Shown here piece after piece: positions 25,817-35,016 of a DNA stretch of 64,000 nucleotides. Where the stretch lies: NCBI GenBank assembly GCA_032119595.1, contig JAUMBQ010000006.1, positions 930,001 through 994,000 on the forward strand. The letters run 5' to 3'. Numbering within the stretch: position 1 is the first letter of the stretch; each line of letters starts with the position of its first letter. A program made the position numbers and the translations under genes. Origin of the DNA: JAGIBJ01 sp032119595 (GTDB taxonomy: Bacteria; Actinomycetota; Thermoleophilia; Solirubrobacterales; Solirubrobacteraceae). The notes beneath the pieces are model-generated. The model worked only from the letters and a program-made list of their open reading frames with translations, was not told the origin of the DNA and made no database searches.

Positions 25817-28657
25817 CTACGCCGTCACGACGCGGAGGTTCTTGATGAGGTGCCGCTGGACGGCGTTGCCCGTTGCGGCGCTGAAGCCCCAGGAGGCCGT
25901 GCTCGGGAGCGTCATGGTGCGGCGCAGACGCTCGACGCCATCGAGCTCGACCATCACCACGCCGTCCTTGGAGGTGATGGTCACGTGCGTGGTCGCTGCG
26001 GCGAGCGTCTTGCCCGGGTCCGCCGTCTGGAGCCAGATCGGATAGCCGGTCGTCGACGCCGTGGCGCTGCTGGCGATCCCGACGAAGTTCGCGGACGGAT
26101 TCCGAGTGCCCTTGAACGTGCTGAGCACCACGCTGGTCCCGCTCTTGCCGATGCTCCCCAGGAAGCCGAGCCCGGCGCCGGTGTTGTTGACGAGTCCGTA
26201 GCCGTAGCCGGTGAACACGTTGAAGGCCAAGCCGTTGCCCCCATTGGCGGCGCCTTCGAGCACCGCGTCGAAGTCGACCTTCACCCGGCGAGCGTCAAGC
26301 GGGTGCGTGCGGTCGTTCACGAACCCGCGCTGGAAGGTCTTTGCCGGCGTCAGCTCGAGTCCGGCGCCGTTCGGGAGCGACTGGGCGGCGTTCGCCGGGC
26401 CTGCGCTCACAGACGGCCGATACCAGACGTTGGTCGTCTCGTCGATCACCGGCACCCGAGCCGAATCCCAGCGCTGCGTTACGACGACCGTGTTCTTCCC
26501 GCGCACCAGCTTGAACGGAGGGATCTTCAGCGCGCGGTACTCACTCACGCCGAAGGCCGTGACGTCGACCGACGGGCCGCCGTTGATCGACACCAAACTG
26601 CGCCAGGGGTAGGTCTCCGCCGTGAGCATCGTCTGGACCGAGTCGGTGTCGGCCGGGGCATTGATCGACAGCTCGCAAACCTCTCCGGCCACCGGCGGCT
26701 GGTAGATCTCGATCGCGAAGGGAGCCGACGGCGCGTCCGCGTCCCATCGCTCCTGCTGCGTGTTGAACGACGACGTCCCGCACGTGCCACCCATCTCGGG
26801 CGTCCAGCTGAAGCGAGCCGGCGGCGTGATGCCCGCGGGAGCCGCCTCTTCTCGGTTCGTCCACTCGATGGTCGCGGGGACGGCTGCTGAGCCATCCGTG
26901 AGTTCGAAGGCCAGCGACTTGGTCTGGCCGCGATTCCCGGCGGCGTCGATGGGCGTCGCCTCGATCACGTAGTCGCCGGGCACGCCGTCCACGCCCTTGC
27001 CAAGCCCGTCCCACGAGGTGTCGGTCACGCCGCGCGGGAGCGACCGGCGCTCCGTCGACAGTGCCGGTCCGCCGCTGGCCTTGCGATAGATGAGTTCGAC
27101 GTCGGCGGCCTCGAGGAGGTTCAGACGCAGCGTGGCCGCGGTTCCAGCAGCGAAGCGCTTCGGCGTCACCTGCGAGAACGAGGTGTCGTCCGGGTCCGAG
27201 AGGCTTTTCGCGGCCAGCTCCGGCGGGATCTGGTCGGCGCCGCTGGAGATCAAGAAGACCGCGCCAAACGCGGACCCGCCGCGGAAGAACGGCGCCCCGA
27301 ATGCAAGGTCACGCTGGCCGTCGCCATCGGTGTCGCCAACGCCGACGGCCGAGCCGAGGTCGGGGTACTGCTGGTTCGGGTCCTGGGGGACGGCGGGGAT
27401 CGCCGACCCGCTGCTCACGGCCACCGCCGCAGGGACCGTGGTCGGAACGCTGAGGGTGCGGAGCCCGTCCCGGGTGCTGGCGACGAGTTCCGGACGCCCG
27501 TCACCGCTGAGGTCGCCGGCCGGCCGTAGCCCAAAGGTGCGGCCGTCGTCAGCGATCGTGATCGATGGGTAGGTCAACACGTCGATCGACCTGGGGAGCG
27601 CTGGGCTCCCTGGGATCACGAGGTAACGGTGGTTGGCGGTGTTGCCGTTCTTGAGGAGGACGAGGTCGTCGATGCCATCTCCCGTGAGGTCGCCGAAGTG
27701 GTCAGGAACGGCAAGGTCGGTGTCGAGGTAGTACCCGGTGCCGAAGTTGGTGAACCTGGTCGCGGTGGACTCGATGGTGCTGGTCAGCGTCGCGTTGCCG
27801 CTGCGTCCGAGCGTGATGAATTTGTTCTCGGGCTGGAACAGGTCGTCTTTGCCGTCGCCGTTGACGTCGCCGATCGGCACCGGATCGTTGACGACGGTGA
27901 AGCACGTGTAGATGAACCCGTAGATCCAGGTGCAGCGCTTGATGCCGGTGATCTTGGCGATGCGCGTCCCGGTCCCGGTCGCGTCGAACACCGGCACGCG
28001 CGGTCCGCCGAACATGATCGCGACGTCCGGTCCACGGGTGATCAAGACGTCGTCCTTCCCGTCGCCGTCGAAGTCGCCGGCGGTGCGGAACGGGCCGTAG
28101 CCGCCGTTGCCCATCGGGGCCTTGATGAAGGTGACCCGCGGGTCCGAGCCCGTCGTGTCGAGCTTGATGTCACGGACGTCGCGGCCGCCGTACGCGATCC
28201 ACTTGGACTCCGTGCTCCTCACGAGGATGTCGGCGAGGCCGTCTCCGTCCACGTCGCCAGCGGGCGAAGCGATGAGCTTTCCGCGGCCGTCGGAGAGCTC
28301 GAACGCAGCGCCACCCGATGCCGGCAGGTCGAGGTTTGTCGGCGTGCGGGTACCCAGGACGACGAACACCCGAAGACCCTCGACCGCCGACACGAGTACG
28401 TCGGCGAGACCATCGCCGTTCACGTCGCCCGCCGGGTTTACGTTGCCGCCCGACGGGTAGCTCTGCCCGGTTGGACCGACGATCCGCGTCGTCGGCTGGA
28501 GCGGTGCGGCGCCGCTCGAAGCGGGGAGTCCGAGGACGCCCGTGAGCGCCGCGCCGAGGAGCAGCGAGCGACCCGGCCGCGAGACACCAGCGCGCCGCCG
28601 GGCAGCACGGAGCGCGCGGAGGTGGCGACGGGACGGACGGGACGAGAGCGGGGACAT
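25817..28657 (-). CDS. FG-GAP propeller / Ig / lectin-like surface protein
   Basis: A 946-residue paralogue of the previous gene. A basic N-terminus with RR pairs and a hydrophobic stretch (SLLLGAALTGVLGL) forms the signal. FG-GAP loops run from about 75 to 460 (DVNGDGLAD, DVDGDGLAD, DFDGDGKDD, DVNGDGKDD, DTDGDGQRD). An Ig module (about 490-585) holds TSWDGLGKGVDGVPGDYVI. A beta domain (about 600-780) contains FKLVRGKNTVVVTQRWD. The lectin-like end (about 795-946) contains VDFDAVLEGAANGGNGLAF and LDGVERLRRTMTLP. Motif 2 lies about 30 nt upstream of the start, making it the promoter-proximal gene of a two-gene unit. All calcium-loop residues look intact. Confidence 0.85.
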   Translation of the reverse strand: MSPLSSRPSRRHLRALRAARRRAGVSRPGRSLLLGAALTGVLGLPASSGAAPLQPTTRIVGPTGQSYPSGGNVNPAGDVNGDGLADVLVSAVEGLRVFVVLGTRTPTNLDLPASGGAAFELSDGRGKLIASPAGDVDGDGLADILVRSTESKWIAYGGRDVRDIKLDTTGSDPRVTFIKAPMGNGGYGPFRTAGDFDGDGKDDVLITRGPDVAIMFGGPRVPVFDATGTGTRIAKITGIKRCTWIYGFIYTCFTVVNDPVPIGDVNGDGKDDLFQPENKFITLGRSGNATLTSTIESTATRFTNFGTGYYLDTDLAVPDHFGDLTGDGIDDLVLLKNGNTANHRYLVIPGSPALPRSIDVLTYPSITIADDGRTFGLRPAGDLSGDGRPELVASTRDGLRTLSVPTTVPAAVAVSSGSAIPAVPQDPNQQYPDLGSAVGVGDTDGDGQRDLAFGAPFFRGGSAFGAVFLISSGADQIPPELAAKSLSDPDDTSFSQVTPKRFAAGTAATLRLNLLEAADVELIYRKASGGPALSTERRSLPRGVTDTSWDGLGKGVDGVPGDYVIEATPIDAAGNRGQTKSLAFELTDGSAAVPATIEWTNREEAAPAGITPPARFSWTPEMGGTCGTSSFNTQQERWDADAPSAPFAIEIYQPPVAGEVCELSINAPADTDSVQTMLTAETYPWRSLVSINGGPSVDVTAFGVSEYRALKIPPFKLVRGKNTVVVTQRWDSARVPVIDETTNVWYRPSVSAGPANAAQSLPNGAGLELTPAKTFQRGFVNDRTHPLDARRVKVDFDAVLEGAANGGNGLAFNVFTGYGYGLVNNTGAGLGFLGSIGKSGTSVVLSTFKGTRNPSANFVGIASSATASTTGYPIWLQTADPGKTLAAATTHVTITSKDGVVMVELDGVERLRRTMTLPSTASWGFSAATGNAVQRHLIKNLRVVTA

Positions 28658-28687
28658 CGGACCTTTGAGGGGTCGGGGGACCCGTGA

Positions 28688-28731
28688 GGTGTATCAACGG
28701 ACACACCCTTGTTTCAGAACGCGGTTCAGGG
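28688..28731 (-). promoter_or_regulatory. Promoter-like motif 2 of the FG-GAP/lectin family
   Basis: Minus strand: CTGAACCGCGTTCTGAAAC, 17 nt, TACACC (28693-28688), with TGAAAC at 28716-28711. It lies about 30 nt upstream of ATG 28657. It is nearly identical to motif 1 over 19 bases. Confidence 0.6.
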
Positions 28732-28805
28732 GTGGGGCGCGCACCACCCGACCCGTCCTCGGCGCCCGACCCGAAGGGATCGAGCACCGAAGAGGCATCG
28801 CTCCG

Positions 28806-31325
28806 TTAGGTCGTGACGACGCGGAGGTTCTTCACCACATGCCGCTGCACGGCGTTGCCGGTCGACGCCGTGATCAGCAGGTTCGCCTCCGGAACCAGCT
28901 CCATCGTGCGGCGCAGACGCTCGACGCCATCGACGGCGATCGTCACGTCGCCATCCTTCGCGGTGATCGTCACGTGCGTCGTTGCGCCCGCCAGCGTCTT
29001 GCCAGGGTCGGCGGTCTGCAGCCACGCCGGGTAGCCCGACGCCGTCTTTCCACCGGCGATGATGCCCACGAAGTTCGCAGACGGGTTTCGCCCGCCCTGG
29101 AAGGTGCTCAGCGCAAAGCCGTGCGCGTTGCCGGGAGCCGTGAGGCCCAGCCAGCCCAGCCCCGCGCCCGTGCTGTTGGTCGGCGCCCCCACGCCGCCGG
29201 CGTAGGCCAGCCCGACGACGAGCCCGTTGCCGCCGCCCGCGGTGCCGTCGAGCACGGCGTCGAAGTCGATCTTCACGTGGTTGGCGTCGAATCGGTGGGT
29301 CTGGTCCCAGGCGACACCTCGCTGGAAGGTCGTCGCGGGCGTCAGTTCGAGGCCGCCACCGTTCGGCAGCAGGCGCGCCGTGTTGGCCGGTCCTGACGAC
29401 GGCTGACCGAAGGTCCACGAGATCGTGGCGTCGTCGATCGGTGTCGCGAGCGCCGGGTCCCACTTCTCGGTCACGACGACGGTGTTCTTGCCCTCGCGCA
29501 GCTGGAAGTCCGGGATGCGAAGCAGGAGCTCGCTCGTGATCCCGAGCGCCGTGATGTCAACCGCGGGGGCGCCGTTGATCGAGACGAGGGTGCGCCACGG
29601 GTACTCCGCCGCTGCCGGCGTCGGCGCCTCGTACGGCACGGCCATCGGCGCGTCGATGGTGATCCGGCAAGTGTCTCCGGGCTTCGAGCCGCCGCGGATC
29701 GAAACCGGGCTGGTCACGGACCCGGCTCCGGGCAGGCGATAGTCGGTCAACGCAGTGAAATCACCGGGGCACGCGCCTTTGAGGACCGCGGCGCGACTCA
29801 CGCGGAACGGCGGCGTAACACCAGCGGGCGTGGCGGCTTCCTGGAATGTCCACTCAAGGGTCGCGTAGGGCGCGGGCTCTGGATCGGGCGTGGTGTCGGG
29901 CGTCCCGCGGGAGACGAGGAAGGCGGCGCCACGGTCCGTCAGGCCCGGCTCGTCGAGGAACGCCGCCCCGTAGACGAGGTCGTCGAGCCCGTCCCCGTCA
30001 AAGTCGCCGATCCCGGCCGCGGTGCGGTTGCGGGTCCAGCTCTGCGGGGTCCCCGCGTCGGAGACCGGGAGGCCGGCCAGCGGAGGCCCGACGGTGAGCG
30101 TGCCGGTACCGGAAGCCGGCGCCGAGAGGATGCGAACGCTGTCCTCGCGCGTGATGACGAGGTCCTGCCGACCGTCGCCGTTCTGGTCACCTGCGGCAGC
30201 GACGGAGCGCATGGTGTCGCGGTAGGTGATCGAAGGGACGGTGTTCAGGTCGATGGTGCCGCCACCCGCGGTCGTGCGGCCGGCCACGATCTGGATGCGC
30301 TCGTCCGGGGTATCGCGATTGCGGTAGAAGACGAGGTCGGTGATGCCGTCGCCGGTGAGGTCGCCGCTGTCGCCGTGGAGCACGTTGCTCTCGTTCGGAA
30401 TCACGTTGATGCCGGCGAACGCGAGGTTGCTGAACTTGATCGAGCGCGCGTCGGGCGTCCTGGTCGGAATCGCCGTGGTGCCGGTGCGGCCCAGCGCGAG
30501 GACGCCGTACTCGGGCAGGAAGATGTCGTCCTTGCCGTCGGCGTTCCAGTCGCCAATCGCACGCGGCTCGGTGGTCTCCGTGTAGCACTTGCGGATGAAG
30601 TACCAGTAGCTGCAGCGCTCGGTGCCCGTGAGCTTCACGAGCCCTGGACCAGTGCCCGTCGCATTGAATTCCGCCGCGCGTGGACGTCCAAGGATGATGA
30701 CGGCGTCGGTCTCCCGCCGCATCAGGATGTCGTCCTTCCCGTCGCCATCGAAGTCGCCGGCCGAGGAGAAGCCGATCCCGGCCCAGGCGATCGTCCCGTT
30801 CAGCCGAGTCACCCGCGGATCGCCGCCTGCGATGTCGACATCGCGAACCTGTGGACCGCCGTAGATCACGTATCCGGGGGAGAAGCCGGCGACGGCCAGG
30901 AGGTCGTCGTACCCGTCGCCGTCGACGTCGCCTGCGGCCGATCGGATCGAGGCGCCCTTGACCGTGAACGAGGCGGGCGCTGCTGCCGGCACGGACAGGT
31001 TCTTCGGCGTGCGCGTGCCCAGCACGACCCACGTCCCGCTGCTGGATCCGACGATGAGGTCACCGAGGCCGTCGCCGTTGACGTCGCCGGCGGGCGCCGA
31101 CAGGGAGCCGAAGCTCTCGTCGGCGCGGGCAACGCCCGTGAATTTCGCGGTGGCCTGGAGCGGGCCGGCCGTAGCGGGCGCCGCGATGGCGAGTAGCCCA
31201 GCGAGCGTGAGGCCGACGGCAGCGTTGAGCGGTCGCAGGCCCGCGCGCTCTACCGGGCCGGTGAGCGCCGAGCAGAGCTGGCGGGTGACGGGACGCGCCA
31301 TACGGCGCGGCGACAGACGGATCAT
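28806..31325 (-). CDS. FG-GAP propeller / lectin-like surface protein lacking the Ig module
   Basis: An 839-residue paralogue. The signal region includes VGLTLAGLLAIAAPATA. FG-GAP loops run from about 75 to 455 (DVNGDGLGD, DVDGDGYDD, DFDGDGKDD, DWNADGKDD, DQNGDGRQD, DFDGDGLDD). The FlgD-like Ig module of its neighbours is missing: the propeller runs through a short Asp/Pro linker (TPDTTPDPEPAP) straight into the Cys-containing beta domain (about 480-670). The lectin-like end (about 680-839) holds IDFDAVLDGTAGGGNGLVVG and VDGVERLRRTMELV. Motif 3 lies upstream. It is the first of the tandem paralogues and is separated from the next by 148 bp carrying that gene's own promoter motif. Confidence 0.85.
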   Translation of the reverse strand: MIRLSPRRMARPVTRQLCSALTGPVERAGLRPLNAAVGLTLAGLLAIAAPATAGPLQATAKFTGVARADESFGSLSAPAGDVNGDGLGDLIVGSSSGTWVVLGTRTPKNLSVPAAAPASFTVKGASIRSAAGDVDGDGYDDLLAVAGFSPGYVIYGGPQVRDVDIAGGDPRVTRLNGTIAWAGIGFSSAGDFDGDGKDDILMRRETDAVIILGRPRAAEFNATGTGPGLVKLTGTERCSYWYFIRKCYTETTEPRAIGDWNADGKDDIFLPEYGVLALGRTGTTAIPTRTPDARSIKFSNLAFAGINVIPNESNVLHGDSGDLTGDGITDLVFYRNRDTPDERIQIVAGRTTAGGGTIDLNTVPSITYRDTMRSVAAAGDQNGDGRQDLVITREDSVRILSAPASGTGTLTVGPPLAGLPVSDAGTPQSWTRNRTAAGIGDFDGDGLDDLVYGAAFLDEPGLTDRGAAFLVSRGTPDTTPDPEPAPYATLEWTFQEAATPAGVTPPFRVSRAAVLKGACPGDFTALTDYRLPGAGSVTSPVSIRGGSKPGDTCRITIDAPMAVPYEAPTPAAAEYPWRTLVSINGAPAVDITALGITSELLLRIPDFQLREGKNTVVVTEKWDPALATPIDDATISWTFGQPSSGPANTARLLPNGGGLELTPATTFQRGVAWDQTHRFDANHVKIDFDAVLDGTAGGGNGLVVGLAYAGGVGAPTNSTGAGLGWLGLTAPGNAHGFALSTFQGGRNPSANFVGIIAGGKTASGYPAWLQTADPGKTLAGATTHVTITAKDGDVTIAVDGVERLRRTMELVPEANLLITASTGNAVQRHVVKNLRVVTT

Positions 31326-31358
31326 GGAGGCCTTGTGGGGGTCGAGCGGGACGCGGCC

Positions 31359-31402
31359 AGGCTACCGAATCGACACGCATCGTTTCAGAATGCCGTTCTG
31401 GA
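31359..31402 (-). promoter_or_regulatory. Promoter-like motif 3 of the FG-GAP/lectin family
   Basis: Minus strand: CAGAACGGCATTCTGAAAC, 17 nt, TAGCCT (31364-31359), with TGAAAC at 31387-31382. It sits 33 nt before ATG 31325. The dyad arm differs from motifs 1 and 2 but is still self-complementary (CAGAA/TTCTG). Confidence 0.55.
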
Positions 31403-31428
31403 AGCCGGCGACCACTGGCGCCGTCTTA

Positions 31429-31458
31429 TTGAAAAAGATTATCTGAGTGAGCTACACT
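31429..31458 (+). promoter_or_regulatory. clpB promoter, probably giving a leaderless mRNA
   Basis: TTGAAA (31429-31434), an 18-nt spacer and TACACT (31453-31458) make a good housekeeping promoter. The -10 box ends 7 nt before ATG 31466, so the transcript should start at the start codon. No Shine-Dalgarno is present. TCTGAGT-N7-ACTGAGA across the -10 region resembles a degenerate HspR (HAIR) site, but only weakly. Confidence 0.65.
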
Positions 31459-31465
31459 GAGATCT

Positions 31466-34105
31466 ATGCAGGCAGACCGTTTCACCCTCAAGGCCCAGGA
31501 ATCCCTCACCAGAGCGGTGAGTCTCGCTGCGGAAAACAAGAACGCCGAGGTGTTCCCCGAGCACCTGCTGGCGGCACTCCTGGAGCAGGAGCATCCGCTG
31601 GTTGACGGCGTTCTTCGGAAGGTCGACGCCACGCCGCAGGTGCTGGCGGGCCAGGTGGCCCAGCAGATCGCGTCGCTCCCGACGCTCTCGGGCGACCAGG
31701 AGCCGACCACGTCCGGTGAGACCCTCGCCGTGCTGCGCTCCGCCGACAAACTCGCCCGCGAACTCGGCGACCAGTACGTCTCCACCGAGCACCTCCTCAT
31801 CGCGCTGGCCGGCCGGAAGGACAAGGCCGCGACGATCCTCACGAGCAACGGCGCCACGCCGGACACCCTCCGCGCCGCGATCACCGAGATCCGCGGCGGC
31901 AAACCCGTCACCGATCAGGCCCCTGAAGAGAAGCTCGAGGCCCTCGAGCGCTTCGGCGTCGACCTCACGGAGCGCGCCGAGAAGGGCGAACTCGACCCGG
32001 TCATCGGCCGCGACGAGGAGATCCGCCGCGTCATCCAGGTGCTCTCGCGCCGCACCAAGAACAACCCGGTGCTGATTGGCGAACCGGGCGTCGGCAAGAC
32101 GGCCGTCGTCGAAGGCCTCGCCCAGCGCATCGTGTCTGGCGACGTGCCCGAGTCGCTGAAGGATCGCCGCGTGGTCTCCGTCGACATCGGCGGGCTGCTC
32201 GCCGGCGCGAAGTACCGCGGTGAGTTCGAGGAGCGCCTCAAGAGCGTCCTCAACGAGGTCAAGCAGGCCAACGGCCAGATCGTGATGTTCATCGACGAGC
32301 TCCACACGATCGTCGGCGCCGGCGCGGCCGAAGGCGCCGTCGACGCCGCCAACCTCCTCAAGCCGATGCTCGCCCGCGGCGAGCTGCGCGCCGTCGGCGC
32401 CACCACGCTCGACGAGTACCGCCAGCACATCGAAAAGGACCCGGCCCTGGAGCGGCGCTTCCAGCCGGTGCAGGTCGGCGAGCCGTCGGTCGAAGACACG
32501 ATCGCGATCCTCCGCGGGCTCAAGGAACGCTACGAGGTGCACCACGGTGTCCGCATCCAGGACAGCGCGCTGATCGCCGCCGCCACCCTGTCGGACCGCT
32601 ACATCGCCGACCGCTTCCTGCCGGACAAGGCCATCGACCTCATCGACGAGTCGGCCTCCAAACTGCGCATCGAGATCGACTCGCTGCCGGAGGAGATCGA
32701 CGAGGTTCAGCGCCGCGTGATGCAGCTCGAGATCGAGCGCACCTCGCTGCAGCAGGAGACCGACGAGGCCTCGCTCGAGCGCCTCGCCGCCCTCGACGCC
32801 CAGCTCGCCGAGGAGCGCGAGCACCTCACCGGGATGATGGCGACGTGGCAGGCCGAGAAGGACCTGCTCCACGCCGTCTCCGAAAACAAGGAAGCCTTGG
32901 AGAACCTGCACCGCGAGGCCGAGCAGGCCGAGCGCAACGCCGATCTCCAGCGCGCCGCCGAACTCCGCTACGGCCGCATCCCCGAACTCGAGAAGCAGCT
33001 CGCGGCGGCCGAGGCCCGCGTGGAGGAGCAGAGCGGCAGCGAGCGCTTCCTCAAGGAAGAGGTCGACGGCGAAGACGTCGCCGAGATCGTCGCCCGCTGG
33101 ACCGGCATCCCGGTCAGCCGACTGCTCGAAGGTGAGGTGCAGAAGCTCGTCCACATGGAGGATCGCCTCCACGAGCGCGTGATCGGCCAGGAGCAGGCCG
33201 TCCGTGCGGTGTCCGACGCGCTGCGTCGCTCCCGTGCCGGCCTGCAGGACCCCGATCGCCCGATCGGCAACTTCCTGTTCCTCGGCCCCACCGGCGTCGG
33301 CAAGACGGAGCTCGCGCGCGCCCTCGCCGAGTTCATGTTCGACACGCAGGACGCGATGATCCGCATCGACATGTCGGAGTACATGGAGAAGCACTCCGTG
33401 AGCCGGCTCGTCGGCGCACCTCCCGGATACGTCGGCTACGACCAGGGCGGCCAGCTCACCGAGGCGATCCGCCGCCGGCCCTACGCCGTGCTGCTGCTCG
33501 ACGAAACCGAGAAGGCGCATCCGGATGTGTTCAACATCCTGCTGCAGCTCATGGACGACGGCCGCCTCACCGACGGCCAGGGCCGCACCGTCGACTTCCG
33601 CAACGTCGTGCTGATCATGACCTCGAACATCCCCGGTGGGCGGGTCGGCGCCGAGGCGCACTTCCGGCCGGAGTTCATCAACCGCATCGACGAGATCGTC
33701 GAGTTCCACCCGCTCGGTCGCGAGGACATCGGCAACATCGTCGAGATCCAGACGAAGCGCCTGATCACCCGTGCGACGAAGGAACGCGGCATCGACGTGA
33801 CCCTCACGCCGGAGGCGCGGACGCTCCTCGGCGACCTTGGCTACGACCCCGCGTACGGCGCTCGCCCGCTCAAGCGCGTGATCCAGCAGAAGCTGACCAA
33901 CCCGCTGGCCCTCGGCCTGCTCGACGGCACCTTCCGCGAGGGCGACGACATCGAGGTCGTCGCGCGCGACGGCGAACTCGTGCTCACCGCCGACGGAGAC
34001 CGCGAAGCGGTCGCCCGCTCATATGGCAGCGTCCCGGTCACGACCGGCGTGGCTGCGTCTGCGCCGGGCGACGGCGACGTGCCGTCACTCAGCAAAGACG
34101 ACTGA
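31466..34105 (+). CDS. clpB: Disaggregase ClpB (Hsp100)
   Basis: An 879-residue AAA+ protein that extracts proteins from aggregates together with DnaK. The N-terminal Clp repeats (about 1-145) begin FTLKAQESLTRAVSLAAENK. The first ATPase has Walker A GEPGVGKT (205-212) and Walker B VMFIDELHT. The coiled-coil middle domain (about 410-530), which distinguishes ClpB from other Hsp100s and contacts DnaK, is present. The second ATPase has GPTGVGKT (607-614). The sequence KRVIQQKLTNPLA near the end is typical. All ATPase motifs look intact. It is monocistronic, with its own promoter and a strong terminator. Confidence 0.97.
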   Translation: MQADRFTLKAQESLTRAVSLAAENKNAEVFPEHLLAALLEQEHPLVDGVLRKVDATPQVLAGQVAQQIASLPTLSGDQEPTTSGETLAVLRSADKLARELGDQYVSTEHLLIALAGRKDKAATILTSNGATPDTLRAAITEIRGGKPVTDQAPEEKLEALERFGVDLTERAEKGELDPVIGRDEEIRRVIQVLSRRTKNNPVLIGEPGVGKTAVVEGLAQRIVSGDVPESLKDRRVVSVDIGGLLAGAKYRGEFEERLKSVLNEVKQANGQIVMFIDELHTIVGAGAAEGAVDAANLLKPMLARGELRAVGATTLDEYRQHIEKDPALERRFQPVQVGEPSVEDTIAILRGLKERYEVHHGVRIQDSALIAAATLSDRYIADRFLPDKAIDLIDESASKLRIEIDSLPEEIDEVQRRVMQLEIERTSLQQETDEASLERLAALDAQLAEEREHLTGMMATWQAEKDLLHAVSENKEALENLHREAEQAERNADLQRAAELRYGRIPELEKQLAAAEARVEEQSGSERFLKEEVDGEDVAEIVARWTGIPVSRLLEGEVQKLVHMEDRLHERVIGQEQAVRAVSDALRRSRAGLQDPDRPIGNFLFLGPTGVGKTELARALAEFMFDTQDAMIRIDMSEYMEKHSVSRLVGAPPGYVGYDQGGQLTEAIRRRPYAVLLLDETEKAHPDVFNILLQLMDDGRLTDGQGRTVDFRNVVLIMTSNIPGGRVGAEAHFRPEFINRIDEIVEFHPLGREDIGNIVEIQTKRLITRATKERGIDVTLTPEARTLLGDLGYDPAYGARPLKRVIQQKLTNPLALGLLDGTFREGDDIEVVARDGELVLTADGDREAVARSYGSVPVTTGVAASAPGDGDVPSLSKDD

Positions 34106-34120
34106 CCGCCGCCCGAAACG

Positions 34121-34161
34121 ACGAAGCGCCCCGAGGTCCGCTCAGACCCGGGGCGCTTCGT
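34121..34161. terminator. Bidirectional terminator between clpB and the convergent gene
   Basis: ACGAAGCGCCCCG (34121-34133) pairs perfectly with CGGGGCGCTTCGT (34149-34161). It lies 15 nt after the clpB stop and 22 nt after the stop of the convergent gene, so it can serve both. Confidence 0.8.
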
Positions 34162-34183
34162 GCCGATCGTTGCCGTACTGCCG

Positions 34184-34855
34184 CTAGCTGCGGCGGTACG
34201 GGTCGATCAGGAGGTTGTCGATCTGCAGCTGCCCACCTTCCCTGACGTTGTAGGACGGGAGGTAGAACTTGATCTTGACCAGGACTCCCTCCGCGAACTT
34301 CGCGTCGGGAATGGCGGTGGCGAGGGGCGTCTTGGGGGACGCCGCCCACGTCTTGGAGCCGTAGGCGATGTCGACAGTGTCGAGGTACGAAGTACCAAGG
34401 TTGGAGATCGTGCGGTACACGATGTTGCTGCCGAAGCCCGATCGATACGTCGAGCCGACCGAGCGCAGCAGGAAGCGGAACGACGGGTGGTCGCGCGTCA
34501 CGCAGAACTCGGGCGAAGTGACCTCAGCCGCGCCGCCGTAACGCGAAGCGCCGAGCAGCACCGACTTCGTGCCAGGAACGATCCCGACGGACTCGTTGCC
34601 AGCCACGATCTTGGCGTTCTTGAGGGTCCATCCGAGGCCGGCGGTCTCGAAGTCGCCGCCGGGCGCCAGGGCGTAGTACGCGGAGTCGCTGAGCTTCGTG
34701 AAGGCCTGCCACGTCGGGGGCGTGGCACACGCGGCAGCCGCGAGCGCACCTCCGACGGTCGGGAACGAGTACGCGGCGGACGCTCCCGCCGGGAATGCGG
34801 CAAGGGCGGCCAGGCTGGCAAGGAGCGAAGAGCGGAGAGGCAGGCGGGAGGGCAT
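34184..34855 (-). CDS. Secreted jelly-roll-like protein, actinobacterial family
   Basis: A 223-residue exported protein. ATG 34855 begins MPSRLPLRSSLLASLAALAA, a signal peptide ending ASA; an upstream in-frame ATG (34939) would bury it. The mature part contains APGGDFETAGLGWTLKNAKIV, then CVTRDHPSFRFLLRSVG, and ends LQIDNLLIDPYRRS. This order (GGDFE, DHP-x-x-RF, final D-x-x-x-DPY) recurs in secreted proteins of related actinobacteria and is compatible with a beta jelly-roll or carbohydrate-binding fold. Binding activity is inference. An eight-G run (from about 34864) lies just upstream of the start. Confidence 0.7.
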   Translation of the reverse strand: MPSRLPLRSSLLASLAALAAFPAGASAAYSFPTVGGALAAAACATPPTWQAFTKLSDSAYYALAPGGDFETAGLGWTLKNAKIVAGNESVGIVPGTKSVLLGASRYGGAAEVTSPEFCVTRDHPSFRFLLRSVGSTYRSGFGSNIVYRTISNLGTSYLDTVDIAYGSKTWAASPKTPLATAIPDAKFAEGVLVKIKFYLPSYNVREGGQLQIDNLLIDPYRRS

Positions 34856-35016
34856 TGGCAGATCCGGGGGGGGGTCGGAGCGGGGCGACGTGCCCTCCTG
34901 TATCGGCTCCACGGAAGCCCTGGAAGAGTGGTTGGACATGGTCTCGCGGAGTCCCTACCGTTCTCCGACCGCACCGGTCCGAGCCCATACCGTCCGCGAC
35001 CCCCTGGCGACGCGAC

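Noticed and set aside
31442..31462. A HAIR (HspR) box at clpB
   Set aside because: Only the 7-nt spacing and 5 of 7 plus 4 of 7 bases fit CTTGAGT-N7-ACTCAAG. Too weak to list as a site of its own; noted in the promoter entry.
31439..33709. A 756-codon minus-strand frame opposite clpB
   Set aside because: It is a shadow of clpB codons; no motifs, and it overlaps the clpB promoter.
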